From assembly GCA_021821305.1 (NCBI GenBank), contig JAKACP010000001.1, positions 705,526 to 748,420 of the forward strand: a stretch of 42,895 nt of DNA, written 5' to 3'. Every line of letters starts with the position of its first letter. Position 1 is the first letter of the stretch. This document shows positions 1-8,998 of the stretch, one piece after another. The notes under the pieces are model-generated. The model searched no databases. It was not told the origin of the DNA and saw only the letters and a list, made by a program, of their open reading frames with translations. A program made the position numbers and the translations under genes. This stretch comes from a bacterium. Its GTDB lineage: Bacteria; Patescibacteriota; Minisyncoccia; Moranbacterales; UBA1568.

Positions 1-613
1 CGAGATAGAAGACCTTGCTCACGTCCGACATCCCCATGGCCTTCGGGTCGTGGAGCATGCGCGCCTCCATCTCTTCGGCCTGTTGCCGGAATCCGTGGGT
101 AATGAAGAAGACGGACGATCCCACGACCGCGCCGAAGGCGGCCATGGTATTCCTCTCGAGGGCGAACCAGACGATCGCCGAAAGAAGCACCGAGACGACG
201 GTATAGAACCACACGCCCTTCGAGAGGAAGAAGCGCTCTCCCGGAAACCCGAAGTTCTTGGGCTCGAGGAAGAGCCAGTGGAGGAACAGGAAGAGGAGGA
301 ATATCCCGCCGCCGAGGAGCAGTATCGGCGCCGACCGCTCGATCGCCTCACCTGCCGCGGGGTCGTTCGAGAACGTCGCGGTGAAGGCGCCGAGGAACCC
401 GAGCGAGGGCACCGTCGCCCAGACGATAAGCCACGGCAGGAGTCCGCGGACGAGGAAGACCGCGAAGAATATTCCCCAGGTGATGAAGAACCGGCGCGCG
501 CGGGCACCCATCGTCGAGAGGATCTCGGCGTTGATGATCGCGTTGTCGATACTGCTCACGCCTTCGAAAAGGGTCAATCCGACAACGATAAGCAGGATGG
601 ATGCTATATCCAT
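1..613 (-). CDS. DUF475 family integral membrane protein (TerC-like), truncated by window edge
   Basis: Minus-strand frame from ATG at 613 open to the window edge: MDIASILLIVVGLTLFEGVSSIDNAIINAEILSTMGARARRFFITWGIFFAVFLVRGLLPWLIVWATVPSLGF...; matches the DUF475 pattern (SSIDNAxxNAEILSTM...RGxLPWLIVW). Absent from ORF track because it runs off the edge. Confidence 0.85.
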   Translation of the reverse strand, partial: MDIASILLIVVGLTLFEGVSSIDNAIINAEILSTMGARARRFFITWGIFFAVFLVRGLLPWLIVWATVPSLGFLGAFTATFSNDPAAGEAIERSAPILLLGGGIFLLFLFLHWLFLEPKNFGFPGERFFLSKGVWFYTVVSVLLSAIVWFALERNTMAAFGAVVGSSVFFITHGFRQQAEEMEARMLHDPKAMGMSDVSKVFYL

Positions 614-630
614 AGAAGTCGGGTATAGGT

Positions 631-1956
631 TCAGTTATCCCACTCGGCAGGCGGCGTGAACGATCGGTTCCGCCAGTCCGGAGACTGGCAGCACAGGAGC
701 TCCTTCGCTTCGGAGGGGTTCCGGAGGATCACTTCGGTCACCTTTTCCATGCGCATCCCGCGGGAGCCCTTCACGAGCACGAGATCCCCTTCGCGTAGCA
801 CCCCGTCTAAGGCATTGGATATCGAGTCAGGATCGGGAAACAGCATCACGTTGCCGCGCGAGAACCCCGATGACAGGAGCTCCTCGCCGAGGAGACGCAT
901 GCGCTTGCCCGCGAGGATGACGAGCTCGGCCCCCGACGCCGCGACATCCGCGGCGAGCGCGCGATGCTCGGTTTCCGAATCCGCACCGAGTTCGAGCATG
1001 TCGCCCAGTATGACCACTTTCCTGCGGCTCGGGACTTCCTGGATCGTCTCGAGCGCCGCGCGGACCGAGGCCGGAGAGGAGTTGTACGTGTCGTCGAGTA
1101 TGCCCATACCGTTGCGGCCATGCAGGAATCGGAGCCGTCCGGGAAGCGGTTCGAGCCGCTCGAGCGCGGAGGCGATCTCGACTAAGTTCATGCCGAGCGC
1201 GATGCCGACCGCCGCTCCCGCGAGCGCGTCGGAGATGTGATGCCGGGCGATGACGTGCGGGAGCCTGACCGGTATCGTCTTGCCGTCGTAGTTGAGCTTG
1301 AAACTCGATCCGAGATTGCCGTCGGACTCCTGGAACAGGATGTTGTCCGCCCGCACCGACGCATGCGCCGAAAAACCGTACGAGAGGACGACCGCCTTCG
1401 TCTTCTCTGCCATACGGAACGCCCGCGGATCGTCGGCATTGAGGATCGCGAATCCGTCCTCGGGCAGCGAGGAGATCATCCGCCCCTTTTCCTTGGCGAT
1501 ATTGGCGATACTGCCGAAATAGGCGAGATGACTCTCCGCGATGCGCGTGACCGCTCCGATTTTCACCGGGACGAACTCGAGGAGATAGCTCATGTCGCCG
1601 GGCCGGTCGACTCCCATCTCGAGCACGAGCGCCTGCGGATACTTCGTCGGAAACAGCACGAGCCGGAGGAATCGGAATCCGACCAGGAGCCACCGGAGAA
1701 ACGAGCTCCCGCCGGAATCGGCCCCGAGTATGGTGAGCGGGACGCCGATCTCATTATTGAAATTTCCCTCGCTCTTCCGGACGCGCATCGAGGACGAGAG
1801 GACGAGTGCTATCGCTTCCTTGGTCGAGCTCTTCCCCACCGATCCCGTCACGCCGACCACGAGCGGACGGTACCGCAGGAGCACCGTCTTCGCCATGAAC
1901 CGGAGCGCCCGTTCGAGCGCCCGCCTTCGAAATCTTTTTCCGGTCTGTCGTGCCAT
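631..1956 (-). CDS. murF: UDP-N-acetylmuramoyl-tripeptide--D-alanyl-D-alanine ligase (MurF)
   Basis: Mur ligase P-loop GVTGSVGKSSTKEA, EGNFNNEIGVPLT, DDTYNSSPAS and position after ftsI in a dcw-like cluster. Confidence 0.93.
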   Translation of the reverse strand: MARQTGKRFRRRALERALRFMAKTVLLRYRPLVVGVTGSVGKSSTKEAIALVLSSSMRVRKSEGNFNNEIGVPLTILGADSGGSSFLRWLLVGFRFLRLVLFPTKYPQALVLEMGVDRPGDMSYLLEFVPVKIGAVTRIAESHLAYFGSIANIAKEKGRMISSLPEDGFAILNADDPRAFRMAEKTKAVVLSYGFSAHASVRADNILFQESDGNLGSSFKLNYDGKTIPVRLPHVIARHHISDALAGAAVGIALGMNLVEIASALERLEPLPGRLRFLHGRNGMGILDDTYNSSPASVRAALETIQEVPSRRKVVILGDMLELGADSETEHRALAADVAASGAELVILAGKRMRLLGEELLSSGFSRGNVMLFPDPDSISNALDGVLREGDLVLVKGSRGMRMEKVTEVILRNPSEAKELLCCQSPDWRNRSFTPPAEWDN

Positions 1957-1967
1957 AGGGTCGGAAT

Positions 1968-3827
1968 CTAATCCTTGTTCTTATCCTTTTTGTCAGGTTT
2001 TTTTTCCTCGGCCGGAACCGCTTCGGGTTCTGCCGGAAGGGGGGCCGGCGGCGCCTTCACCTCCTCGGTCGGCTCGATTTTCGCATACGAAAGGAGGAAT
2101 TTCATCACGTCGCCGAACACCGGCGCGGCCGATGATTCGGCCCAGATGACATCCTTCGGATTGTCTATCTTCGAAAGGACCACGAATTTCGGGTCGCCTA
2201 CGGGAGCATATCCCACGAAGGAACCGATGGTCAAACCGTTGTCATATCCCTTCTCGCCCTCCTTCGCGACCTGCGCCGTCCCGGTCTTGCCGCCGACACG
2301 GTATCCGGGAACCGCCGCGCGCTTGCCGTGTCCGTTGAGCACGACCCCTTCGAGCATCTCGCCCATGAGACGGGCGGTCTCCTCGCTCACGACCCGTCGT
2401 TCCTCCCCTCCGGAAGCGACCACCTCGCGGCCATCCTCATACATATATCGGTCGATGATCCTCGGCTTCATGAGGACTCCGTCGTTCGCGAGCGCTCCGT
2501 ACGCGGCGGCGAGCTGTATCGGCGTCGCCGTCAGCCCCTGGCCGAACGACGCGGTGAAGAACTGGATATCCCCCCTCGTGTCGGAAAGGTTCCTCATGTT
2601 TCCGGCGAGCTCGGCCGGCAGTTCTATCCCCGTCTTCCGCCCGAAGCCGAACTGTTCGAGGTATTCGCCGAACCTCCGGTTACCGACGAGCTTCTCGACG
2701 AATATCACGCCGGTATTGATCGACTCCTCGAGCACCTTGCGCATCGACGAGCGTCCGTAGCACTTCTCCTCGGCGTTCCTGATCGTATATCCCGCCTCGA
2801 CGACGGCGCACGGATCCGTGAATTCGGTATCGGGCGAGACCTTGCCCTCCTCGATTCCGATCGCCATTGTGAGCGGCTTCATGATCGACCCCGGCTCATA
2901 GGTCTGGCTGACCACCGGATTGAGGAAACGTGAGAAGTCCTCGGTCTTCGAATATTCGTTCGGATCGAACGTCGGCTCGGAAGCCATCGCGAGGACGTTC
3001 CCCGTTTTCGGTTCCATGACGACGATCGAACCGGAATCGGCACCGTGTTTCTCGACCGCCTCGCGGAGGATGCGTTCCACCTCATGCTGGATGACGCGGT
3101 CTATGGTCAGGATGATATCCGGCCCCTCTTCCGAAGGGTCCATTTCGCGATCGCTCGTGGAAATCCATCGCCCCGCCGCGTCGCGATCCTGTTTCACCCG
3201 TCCCGTTTTCCCCCGCAGCTCGGCATCGAGCGACGCTTCCAGGCCGTATTTCCCGACCTCGCCTCGTCCTCCGTCTCCCGTGCTCACGAAGCCGACCGTC
3301 TGCGCGGCGAGCACGCCCGCGGGATAGAAGCGGTATTTTTCGTTGAGAAAGTGGACGCCTTCGGCATCGAGCTCGCGGATACGGGAAGCCTCCTCTTCGG
3401 AGATCTTCTTCTTGATCACCTCGAAGGGATCGTTCTTGTCGGCGAATTTCGGAAGGATCTCCTCGAGCGGGATACCGGTGATACCCGAGAGCGCGGCGGC
3501 CGTACCGGGAACATCCTCGACGTCGCGAGGGACGACGTAGAGGAGCGGATATTCACGATTCACCGCGGCCGGATACGTCGTATTCCCCTCGCGGAAAAAT
3601 ATCTCCCCGCGATCGGGCAGGATCTCCGCGGAAACCGAATGTTGGTTCTCCGCCAGCGCGGCCCATCGCTCATGGCCGAACACCTGTATCATGGCGAGCC
3701 GTGCGACCGCGATAGCTCCGATCGCGAAGACAAAAAAGAGGAGCGTATTCGATCTCCCCGCCGAAAATGTGTCATTCCCGTCCGATGCGGAGCGGGGAGC
3801 CGATGGCGCTCTGTGTTTTCGTATCAT
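1968..3827 (-). CDS. ftsI: Penicillin-binding protein 2 / FtsI-like peptidoglycan transpeptidase
   Basis: N-terminal TM, PBP dimerisation domain, SxxK-type motif (YEPGSIMKPLT), SxN-type region (ESINTGVIF), KTGTAQ motif. Confidence 0.92.
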   Translation of the reverse strand: MIRKHRAPSAPRSASDGNDTFSAGRSNTLLFFVFAIGAIAVARLAMIQVFGHERWAALAENQHSVSAEILPDRGEIFFREGNTTYPAAVNREYPLLYVVPRDVEDVPGTAAALSGITGIPLEEILPKFADKNDPFEVIKKKISEEEASRIRELDAEGVHFLNEKYRFYPAGVLAAQTVGFVSTGDGGRGEVGKYGLEASLDAELRGKTGRVKQDRDAAGRWISTSDREMDPSEEGPDIILTIDRVIQHEVERILREAVEKHGADSGSIVVMEPKTGNVLAMASEPTFDPNEYSKTEDFSRFLNPVVSQTYEPGSIMKPLTMAIGIEEGKVSPDTEFTDPCAVVEAGYTIRNAEEKCYGRSSMRKVLEESINTGVIFVEKLVGNRRFGEYLEQFGFGRKTGIELPAELAGNMRNLSDTRGDIQFFTASFGQGLTATPIQLAAAYGALANDGVLMKPRIIDRYMYEDGREVVASGGEERRVVSEETARLMGEMLEGVVLNGHGKRAAVPGYRVGGKTGTAQVAKEGEKGYDNGLTIGSFVGYAPVGDPKFVVLSKIDNPKDVIWAESSAAPVFGDVMKFLLSYAKIEPTEEVKAPPAPLPAEPEAVPAEEKKPDKKDKNKD

Positions 3828-3836
3828 AGGTGTCCG

Positions 3837-4181
3837 CTATCGGGCCGCCGCAAGCGACCCTCTTTCCTCGATGGTCCGGATCGTCCCGGTCGCGCTCATC
3901 TCGCGCGAGAGGGCCTCGGCCTCGATTCTCGCGAGCGAGAGGGCCTCGGCTTCCGAGAGCTTCAGTTTCCCGTTCTCCTTCTTCAGCTCCGCGATCTCCC
4001 GTTCGAGGGAACGCGTCTCGTATCCTTGGACCGCGCCGCGGTTGAGCGCATAGAGATACCCGGCACCGGCAAGAAAAAGCGCGAACAAGGCGAACAGCAC
4101 CGCCGGATGCACCGAACCGGCGAAAGAAATTCCCTGGGCGCGGTCACGTCGCCGCCGAAAAATACGGTAATCCCTTGTCAT
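3837..4181 (-). CDS. FtsL-like / septum formation initiator-like small bitopic protein
   Basis: MTRDYRIFRRRRDRAQ...VLFALFALFLAGAGYLYALNR...LEREIAELKKENGKLKLSEAEAL: one TM followed by coiled coil, between rsmH and ftsI. The longer ORF-track start (4730) overlaps rsmH and is rejected. Confidence 0.75.
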   Translation of the reverse strand: MTRDYRIFRRRRDRAQGISFAGSVHPAVLFALFALFLAGAGYLYALNRGAVQGYETRSLEREIAELKKENGKLKLSEAEALSLARIEAEALSREMSATGTIRTIEERGSLAAAR

Positions 4182-4216
4182 ACGCTTGCCCCCTGATTGT
4201 TTTTTTATTTTTACCG

Positions 4217-4246
4217 CCTTGCCCCTTGCTTCTTGTCCCTTGTCAC
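4217..4246. repeat. Degenerate heptanucleotide repeat (CCTTGYY) between rsmH and ftsL-like gene
   Basis: ccttgcc ccttgct tcttgtc ccttgtc ac: 7-nt period, same consensus as 40738-40771. Confidence 0.7.
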
Positions 4247-5209
4247 TTACAGTTTCTCCGCTCCGCGAAGCTTCGCGCTCCGCGACCTCGGATTCCGATC
4301 GATCTCCTCGTCGCTCGGCCGTACGAATCGGGGCGAGAGCAACCTGAGCTCCGGCTTCCGTCCGCATCGGCATTCCGGAAACGCCGGAGGACACACGCAC
4401 CCTTTGGCCATTTCCGCGAACACCTTCTTCACGAGCGCATCCTCCCCCGAATGGAACGTGATCACCGCGATCCGCCCCCCGGGAGCGAGCATCGGCACCG
4501 CCGAACGGAGAAACCGTTCGATGACCCCGAGTTCGTCGTTCGTCTCCATCCGGATACCCTGGAACGTCCTCGTCGCCGGATGCAGCTTCATGCGCCGCGT
4601 CTCCACCGCCGAAAATGCGCCCTTCACGCACTCCGCGAGATCCGCCGTCCGCTCGAACACTTGTTCCTGACGTCGGGCGACGATCGCTCGGGCGATCTTT
4701 TTCGCCTTCGGCTCGCCGCCGTAGCGCCACAGTATCCGGACGAGGTCCGCCTCGTCGTATCCGTTCACGATATCGGCCGCGGTCTTCCCTCCGCTTCGAT
4801 CGAGCCGCATATCGAGCGGTCCGTCCGCAAGAAAGGAGAATCCCCGTTCGGGAGCATCCACCTGATCGGAGGAGAACCCGAAGTCGGCCAGTATCGCATC
4901 GACACCTTCATACCCGAGAGCATGGAGCGTTTCCCCGATACGGGAAAAATTTTCCCGCACGGCGACCAGCCGTTTCCCTTCGATCGCTTTCCGGAGAACC
5001 TCATCGGTTTCCGCCGACCGGAGAAAACGCTCCACCGCCTCGCCATCCGCATCGACCGCGACAACCCTCCCACCGGGGAGCACCGAAGAGAGCAATGCCC
5101 TCGTGTGCCCGCCGCCTCCGAGTGTCGCGTCGACCGCCACTGCGCCCTTGTGAAGGTTCAGCATCGCTACCGCCTCATCGAGCAGGACCGGAATGTGTCT
5201 CGTAGCCAT
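4247..5209 (-). CDS. rsmH: 16S rRNA (cytosine(1402)-N(4))-methyltransferase RsmH (MraW)
   Basis: MATRHIPVLLDEAVAMLNLHKGAVAVDATLGGGGHTRALL; ADFGFSSDQVDAPERGFSFLADGPLDMRLD. Confidence 0.96.
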   Translation of the reverse strand: MATRHIPVLLDEAVAMLNLHKGAVAVDATLGGGGHTRALLSSVLPGGRVVAVDADGEAVERFLRSAETDEVLRKAIEGKRLVAVRENFSRIGETLHALGYEGVDAILADFGFSSDQVDAPERGFSFLADGPLDMRLDRSGGKTAADIVNGYDEADLVRILWRYGGEPKAKKIARAIVARRQEQVFERTADLAECVKGAFSAVETRRMKLHPATRTFQGIRMETNDELGVIERFLRSAVPMLAPGGRIAVITFHSGEDALVKKVFAEMAKGCVCPPAFPECRCGRKPELRLLSPRFVRPSDEEIDRNPRSRSAKLRGAEKL

Positions 5210-5293
5210 ACAACCCAGGAATCAACAATGAAATCACTTTCTGCCTCCGTTTTCATTTTTGATTTCTGTTCTGCATCCGATCCGACGGAATCG

Positions 5294-5727
5294 CTAGTAC
5301 ACTCCGAGCTTCCCGAGTTCTTCCGCGATCTTGCCGGTGTTCTTTTCCGCGCCCGCCTTGTACGCCTTCCACTTCTCCTCACCCCAGATCTCGAGCCGAT
5401 TGTAGAGCCCGACGACGACGACGTTCTTGCGGAGACCGGCGTAATCCTTGAGGTAGTCGGGGATGAGGACGCGGCCCTGGCCGTCGAGCTCGACATCCGT
5501 CGCGCCCGCGAGCATGAGCCGGGTGAAACTGCGCGTCGACGATTCGCCGATCGGCAGACTGCCCAGTTTTTCGGCGAGCGTCTCCCACACCTTCATCGGA
5601 TAGACGAAGAGCGACGCATCGAGTCCGCGCGTCACGACGACGCGGCTGCCGAGTTCACTCCGGAATTTCGAAGGAAGCGCGACGCGCCGTTTCGGATCGA
5701 TGGAATGTGAGTACTCGCCGATAAACA
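5294..5727 (-). CDS. mraZ: Division/cell wall cluster transcriptional regulator MraZ
   Basis: MFIGEYSHSIDPKRRVALPSKFR... canonical MraZ N-terminus; start set at ATG 5727 rather than the GTG at 5749 used in the ORF track. Confidence 0.95.
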
Positions 5728-5768
5728 TAGTTTCACCACATTTCCCCACTTCTTAGTTCTTCCTCGAC

Positions 5769-5798
5769 ATTTTACGCCACTTCTCCTCTCCCTGTCAA
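5769..5798 (-). promoter_or_regulatory. Predicted sigma-70-type promoter of the mraZ/dcw operon
   Basis: Minus strand TTGACA (5793-5798), 18-bp spacer, TAAAAT (5769-5774), about 40 bp upstream of mraZ. Confidence 0.75.
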
Positions 5799-5806
5799 CA
5801 CAAACG

Positions 5807-5833
5807 AAAAAAGGCTTGGAAAGCCTTTTTTTA
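5807..5833. terminator. Bidirectional-type hairpin terminator
   Basis: aaaaaaggcttggaaagccttttttta: AAGGCTT/AAGCCTT stem with A- and T-runs on both sides. Confidence 0.7.
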
Positions 5834-5990
5834 TAGGAGAAATGAGGGCTACGGGGAGGGAAAAGACCTTTTCCGCAAAAAATCGAAAAAGGCTGTCTGA
5901 AAGAAGCTTTCCCGAGGGGCACTGTATTAACAAGGATACGGACAAATATCATGCGATACCCCTCTTTCTTTCATCCCTCTACATGTGCGT

Positions 5991-6641
5991 ATGTCCTACG
6001 AAGGATTTCTCAGATATTCGGGAGGCGCGTACATAGCCGTCGGGCTCGGTCTTCTGCTGTTTCCGAAGGAATGGTTCCCCTCCTTTTACGATCCCGTGTT
6101 CATGGGATCGGTCGCCCTCGCTTCGCCTTTCCTCGTATACCTGCCGAAGATGTCCGTGAATGCCGACACGCCGGAGAAAAAACGTACCGTCATGAAAATA
6201 CGCGCCATGATAATGGCCTCGCTCATCATGGGCGGAATCGGCGAACTCGGACTCTACCAGCTGTATCGGATCGGGTTCGAATATGACAAGCTCGCCCACT
6301 TCACGATCTCGATGCTCCTGACGTTCATGTGCGTGGAAAGCCTCATGGCATGGAAACACTCCTCCTTCCGGAAGCTTCTCTGGTTGGTCGCTCCGTCCGT
6401 TCTGATCGCGGGAATCCTCTGGGAGGGATTGGAAGCCGCCTCGGATACGGTTTTCGGAACGGAGGTATGGGGCATCTACGGAAGTTTCATCGCCCGCGAC
6501 ACCCTGTGGGACATCTATTTCAACACGTTCGGAATACTCGCCGGCATGATCGCTCTTCTCACGCGGCATCCCCGAGCGCCGCGCGAGAACCGAAGCTTCA
6601 TCCGACACGTGACACGATACCGGGGCGCCTGCTCACGGTAG
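5991..6641 (+). CDS. Polytopic membrane protein, YjdF (DUF2238)/VanZ-like
   Basis: Several TM segments with YDKLAHFTISM, GILWEGLEAASD, RDTLWDIYFNTFGILAG motifs typical of the YjdF-like family. Confidence 0.65.
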   Translation: MSYEGFLRYSGGAYIAVGLGLLLFPKEWFPSFYDPVFMGSVALASPFLVYLPKMSVNADTPEKKRTVMKIRAMIMASLIMGGIGELGLYQLYRIGFEYDKLAHFTISMLLTFMCVESLMAWKHSSFRKLLWLVAPSVLIAGILWEGLEAASDTVFGTEVWGIYGSFIARDTLWDIYFNTFGILAGMIALLTRHPRAPRENRSFIRHVTRYRGACSR

Positions 6642-6677
6642 CGTGATATACTGAAAAAAAATAATTAAGGAAACCAT

Positions 6678-8513
6678 ATGCGGCGCATCTCGATCGTCTC
6701 GGGGTTTTTCATTTCGTTGATTTTTTCCATCCATCCGTCCATGGCGGCGTACGCGGCTCCGGGCATCGTCATACACGAGGTACGGACGGAAGGAGCGGGC
6801 GGTGCGAAAGACGAGTTCATACGCCTCCTCAACGATGGGGACGGTGATCCCATCAGCCTCTCCGGTTTCAAGTTGACCAAAAAAACGGTCTCCGGCGGGA
6901 CATGCAAGGAACAGTCCCTCGTCAGCGCGGCTCATTTCGACGGCAGTATCGCGGCGAAAGGAACGTTCCTCATCTCTCATCCCGGATACAAGGATGCGTA
7001 TCACGCCGATCTCGACTATTCGAGCTCGTCTTACTACCTCACGGATGACACGGTTATCCTTCTCTATGACGCGGACGGGAATCTTCTGGACAGGAAGGAG
7101 ATCGGCGACGCGTGCGACATCGTGGAAACCGTTCCCGACACGGATCCCGCGCCCGGACCGGATCCGATACCGGAATCGGGCGATATCGCCGTCCGTATCA
7201 ATGAGCTCTTCCCGAATCCCAAGGAAGGCGGCGAAAAAGGAGAGTTCATCGAACTCCGCAACCTCGGGGACGCGGCCGCGGATATTTCCGGATTCGTTCT
7301 CCGCGATGCCTCCAAGAGCGGCAAGTACGTCCTCCCGGCAGGGAGCGTCATCGCCGCGAACGGCTACCTCGCCGTCTCCCGCGCCGAGAGCGGTCTTTCC
7401 CTCAACAATACCGACGAGACCGTCTCCCTCTTCGATCCGTCCGGAAACCCTGTCGACTCGGCGTCCTACGGAACGACCAAGGAAGAAGCGTCGTACAGCC
7501 ACGACGGATCGTCGTTCCGATGGAGCCGCTACCTCACCCCCGGAGCGGTGAACCGGTTCGGTGACGCTCCCTCGGGCACGAAGACCGATATCCCGAAAAG
7601 GGCTTACAAGGATGTCCCGACGACTTTTTCCGCATCGGGACCGGATGACCGGAAATATTTCTGGGACTTCGGCGATGGCGGCACGAGCCGCAAGCAGGAG
7701 GCCACGCATACCTATGAGGAGAGCGGCGAATATGCGGGCACGCTCACGATAAGCGAAGGCATCGAGGAGACCGTGAAGGCGTTCACGGTGGACGTCGAAA
7801 AATTCCCCAAGCGCAAGGTATCGATCGCGGCCGTCTCGGCGAATCCGACCGGCGACGATGCCGAGTCGGAATGGATCTCGCTTCGAAACAAGAGCAAGAA
7901 GAAGATCGACCTCCTCGGATGGAGTATCGCGACCGGGTCGAGCAGAAAAAAAGTCTCCGATCATCCGATCCGGGAGTCGTTCGTCCTCAAGCCGGGCGAA
8001 GAGCGTGCCATCACGCGGGAAGTCGCGGCTTTCTCGCTTCCGAACAAAGAGGGCTACGTCGAACTCCGACAGCCGGACGGAAAAGTCCTCACGAAGACAT
8101 CGTATGCGAAAAAAGGCGGAGTCAAGGAAAACGAGGTCTGGCGGAAACAAGACGGCGGAGCATGGACATGGGGATGGGAGAGGTCTCCCGATGTTCCCGA
8201 TATCGAACCGGCGGCGGAACCGGACGAGCGCGAGGCGGAAGAATCCGGACCGGTCGCCCCGCCTTCCCCCGGGCCGGAGACGCCCCGGACGGTCACGCTC
8301 GATGATCTCTCCCCCGAGGACCTCGCACGCCTCGAGGCGCAGGCCGAAGAAAAAGTGAGGCGGCGGATCTTCGCCGAACTACTCGAGCGCGAGACCGCAC
8401 CTGTAGCGGAAGAAGGAGTGGTGCTTGGAGCATCCGACGAGCGCGACGGATACTCCGGAACGATATTCCGGACGATCAATCAGGCCTTGAGCGGAATGCT
8501 CTCGGATAAGTAA
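6678..8513 (+). CDS. Secreted lamin-tail domain protein with PKD domain (LTD-LTD-PKD-LTD)
   Basis: Signal peptide MRRISIVSGFFISLIFSIHPSMAAYA; LTD motif VRINELFPNPKEGGEKGEFIELRNLGDAAADISGFVLRD; PKD motif KYFWDFGDGGTSRKQEATHTYEESGEY. Confidence 0.85.
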   Translation: MRRISIVSGFFISLIFSIHPSMAAYAAPGIVIHEVRTEGAGGAKDEFIRLLNDGDGDPISLSGFKLTKKTVSGGTCKEQSLVSAAHFDGSIAAKGTFLISHPGYKDAYHADLDYSSSSYYLTDDTVILLYDADGNLLDRKEIGDACDIVETVPDTDPAPGPDPIPESGDIAVRINELFPNPKEGGEKGEFIELRNLGDAAADISGFVLRDASKSGKYVLPAGSVIAANGYLAVSRAESGLSLNNTDETVSLFDPSGNPVDSASYGTTKEEASYSHDGSSFRWSRYLTPGAVNRFGDAPSGTKTDIPKRAYKDVPTTFSASGPDDRKYFWDFGDGGTSRKQEATHTYEESGEYAGTLTISEGIEETVKAFTVDVEKFPKRKVSIAAVSANPTGDDAESEWISLRNKSKKKIDLLGWSIATGSSRKKVSDHPIRESFVLKPGEERAITREVAAFSLPNKEGYVELRQPDGKVLTKTSYAKKGGVKENEVWRKQDGGAWTWGWERSPDVPDIEPAAEPDEREAEESGPVAPPSPGPETPRTVTLDDLSPEDLARLEAQAEEKVRRRIFAELLERETAPVAEEGVVLGASDERDGYSGTIFRTINQALSGMLSDK

Positions 8514-8522
8514 CAAAGAAAA

Positions 8523-8552
8523 AACGCCCCGGCATGAATGCCGAGGCGTTTT
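8523..8552. terminator. Hairpin terminator between convergent genes (LTD protein and csp)
   Basis: aacgccccggcatgaatgccgaggcgtttt, with adjacent A-run for the minus direction. Confidence 0.75.
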
Positions 8553-8570
8553 CGCTAAGCCGGTGAAAGC

Positions 8571-8768
8571 TTAGGCGCGGGACACACCCGTCGCTGCCGG
8601 GCCCTTCTCGCCCTGGACGACTTCGAAGGTGACGGTATCGCCGACCTTGAGCTCATCGAACAGCACACCGACCAACTCCTTGGAGTGGAAGAAAAGGTCC
8701 TTCTCCTGTCCTTCGACGGAGATGAAACCGAATCCGCGATCCGTGAGGGTCTTGATTGTTCCTGTCAT
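8571..8768 (-). CDS. Cold shock protein (CspA family)
   Basis: MTGTIKTLTDRGFGFISVEGQEKDLFFHSKELVGVLFDELKVGDTVTFEVVQGEKGPAATGVSRA; RNP1/RNP2-like motifs. Confidence 0.95.
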   Translation of the reverse strand: MTGTIKTLTDRGFGFISVEGQEKDLFFHSKELVGVLFDELKVGDTVTFEVVQGEKGPAATGVSRA

Positions 8769-8842
8769 AGGTTCAATTTAGGATTGTTTACGCTAAGACG
8801 CTAAGAAACTCGACTCTGTTTCCGTGCCTCATGCACGTTCAA

Positions 8843-8871
8843 AGTATAGCGTAAAAGCGCAGTCTTGTCAA
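8843..8871 (-). promoter_or_regulatory. Predicted csp promoter with roughly 70-nt 5' leader
   Basis: Minus strand TTGACA (8866-8871)-17 bp-TATACT (8843-8848). Confidence 0.75.
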
Positions 8872-8933
8872 TGATACCCGAAATGAGGCCGATAAAAGCC
8901 ACGGCTTCGGTCGCGCCGGAAACGGCCATAGGA

Positions 8934-8963
8934 TTGACAATCCTCCCGAAGCCGGGCTATGCT
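8934..8963 (+). promoter_or_regulatory. Predicted tmk promoter, divergent from csp promoter
   Basis: ttgaca (8934-8939)-18 bp-tatgct (8958-8963), upstream of tmk ATG 8999. Confidence 0.65.
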
Positions 8964-8998
8964 CTCCCCTACTTGTTCATTACAATGGAGGAAACATC

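Noticed and set aside
19-507. 162-aa ORF on minus strand
   Set aside because: Wrong frame of the edge-truncated DUF475 gene; low-complexity Ser/Arg composition.
3837-4730. 297-aa ORF covering the ftsL-like gene
   Set aside because: Upstream part overlaps rsmH in another frame; only the segment from ATG 4181 looks like protein.
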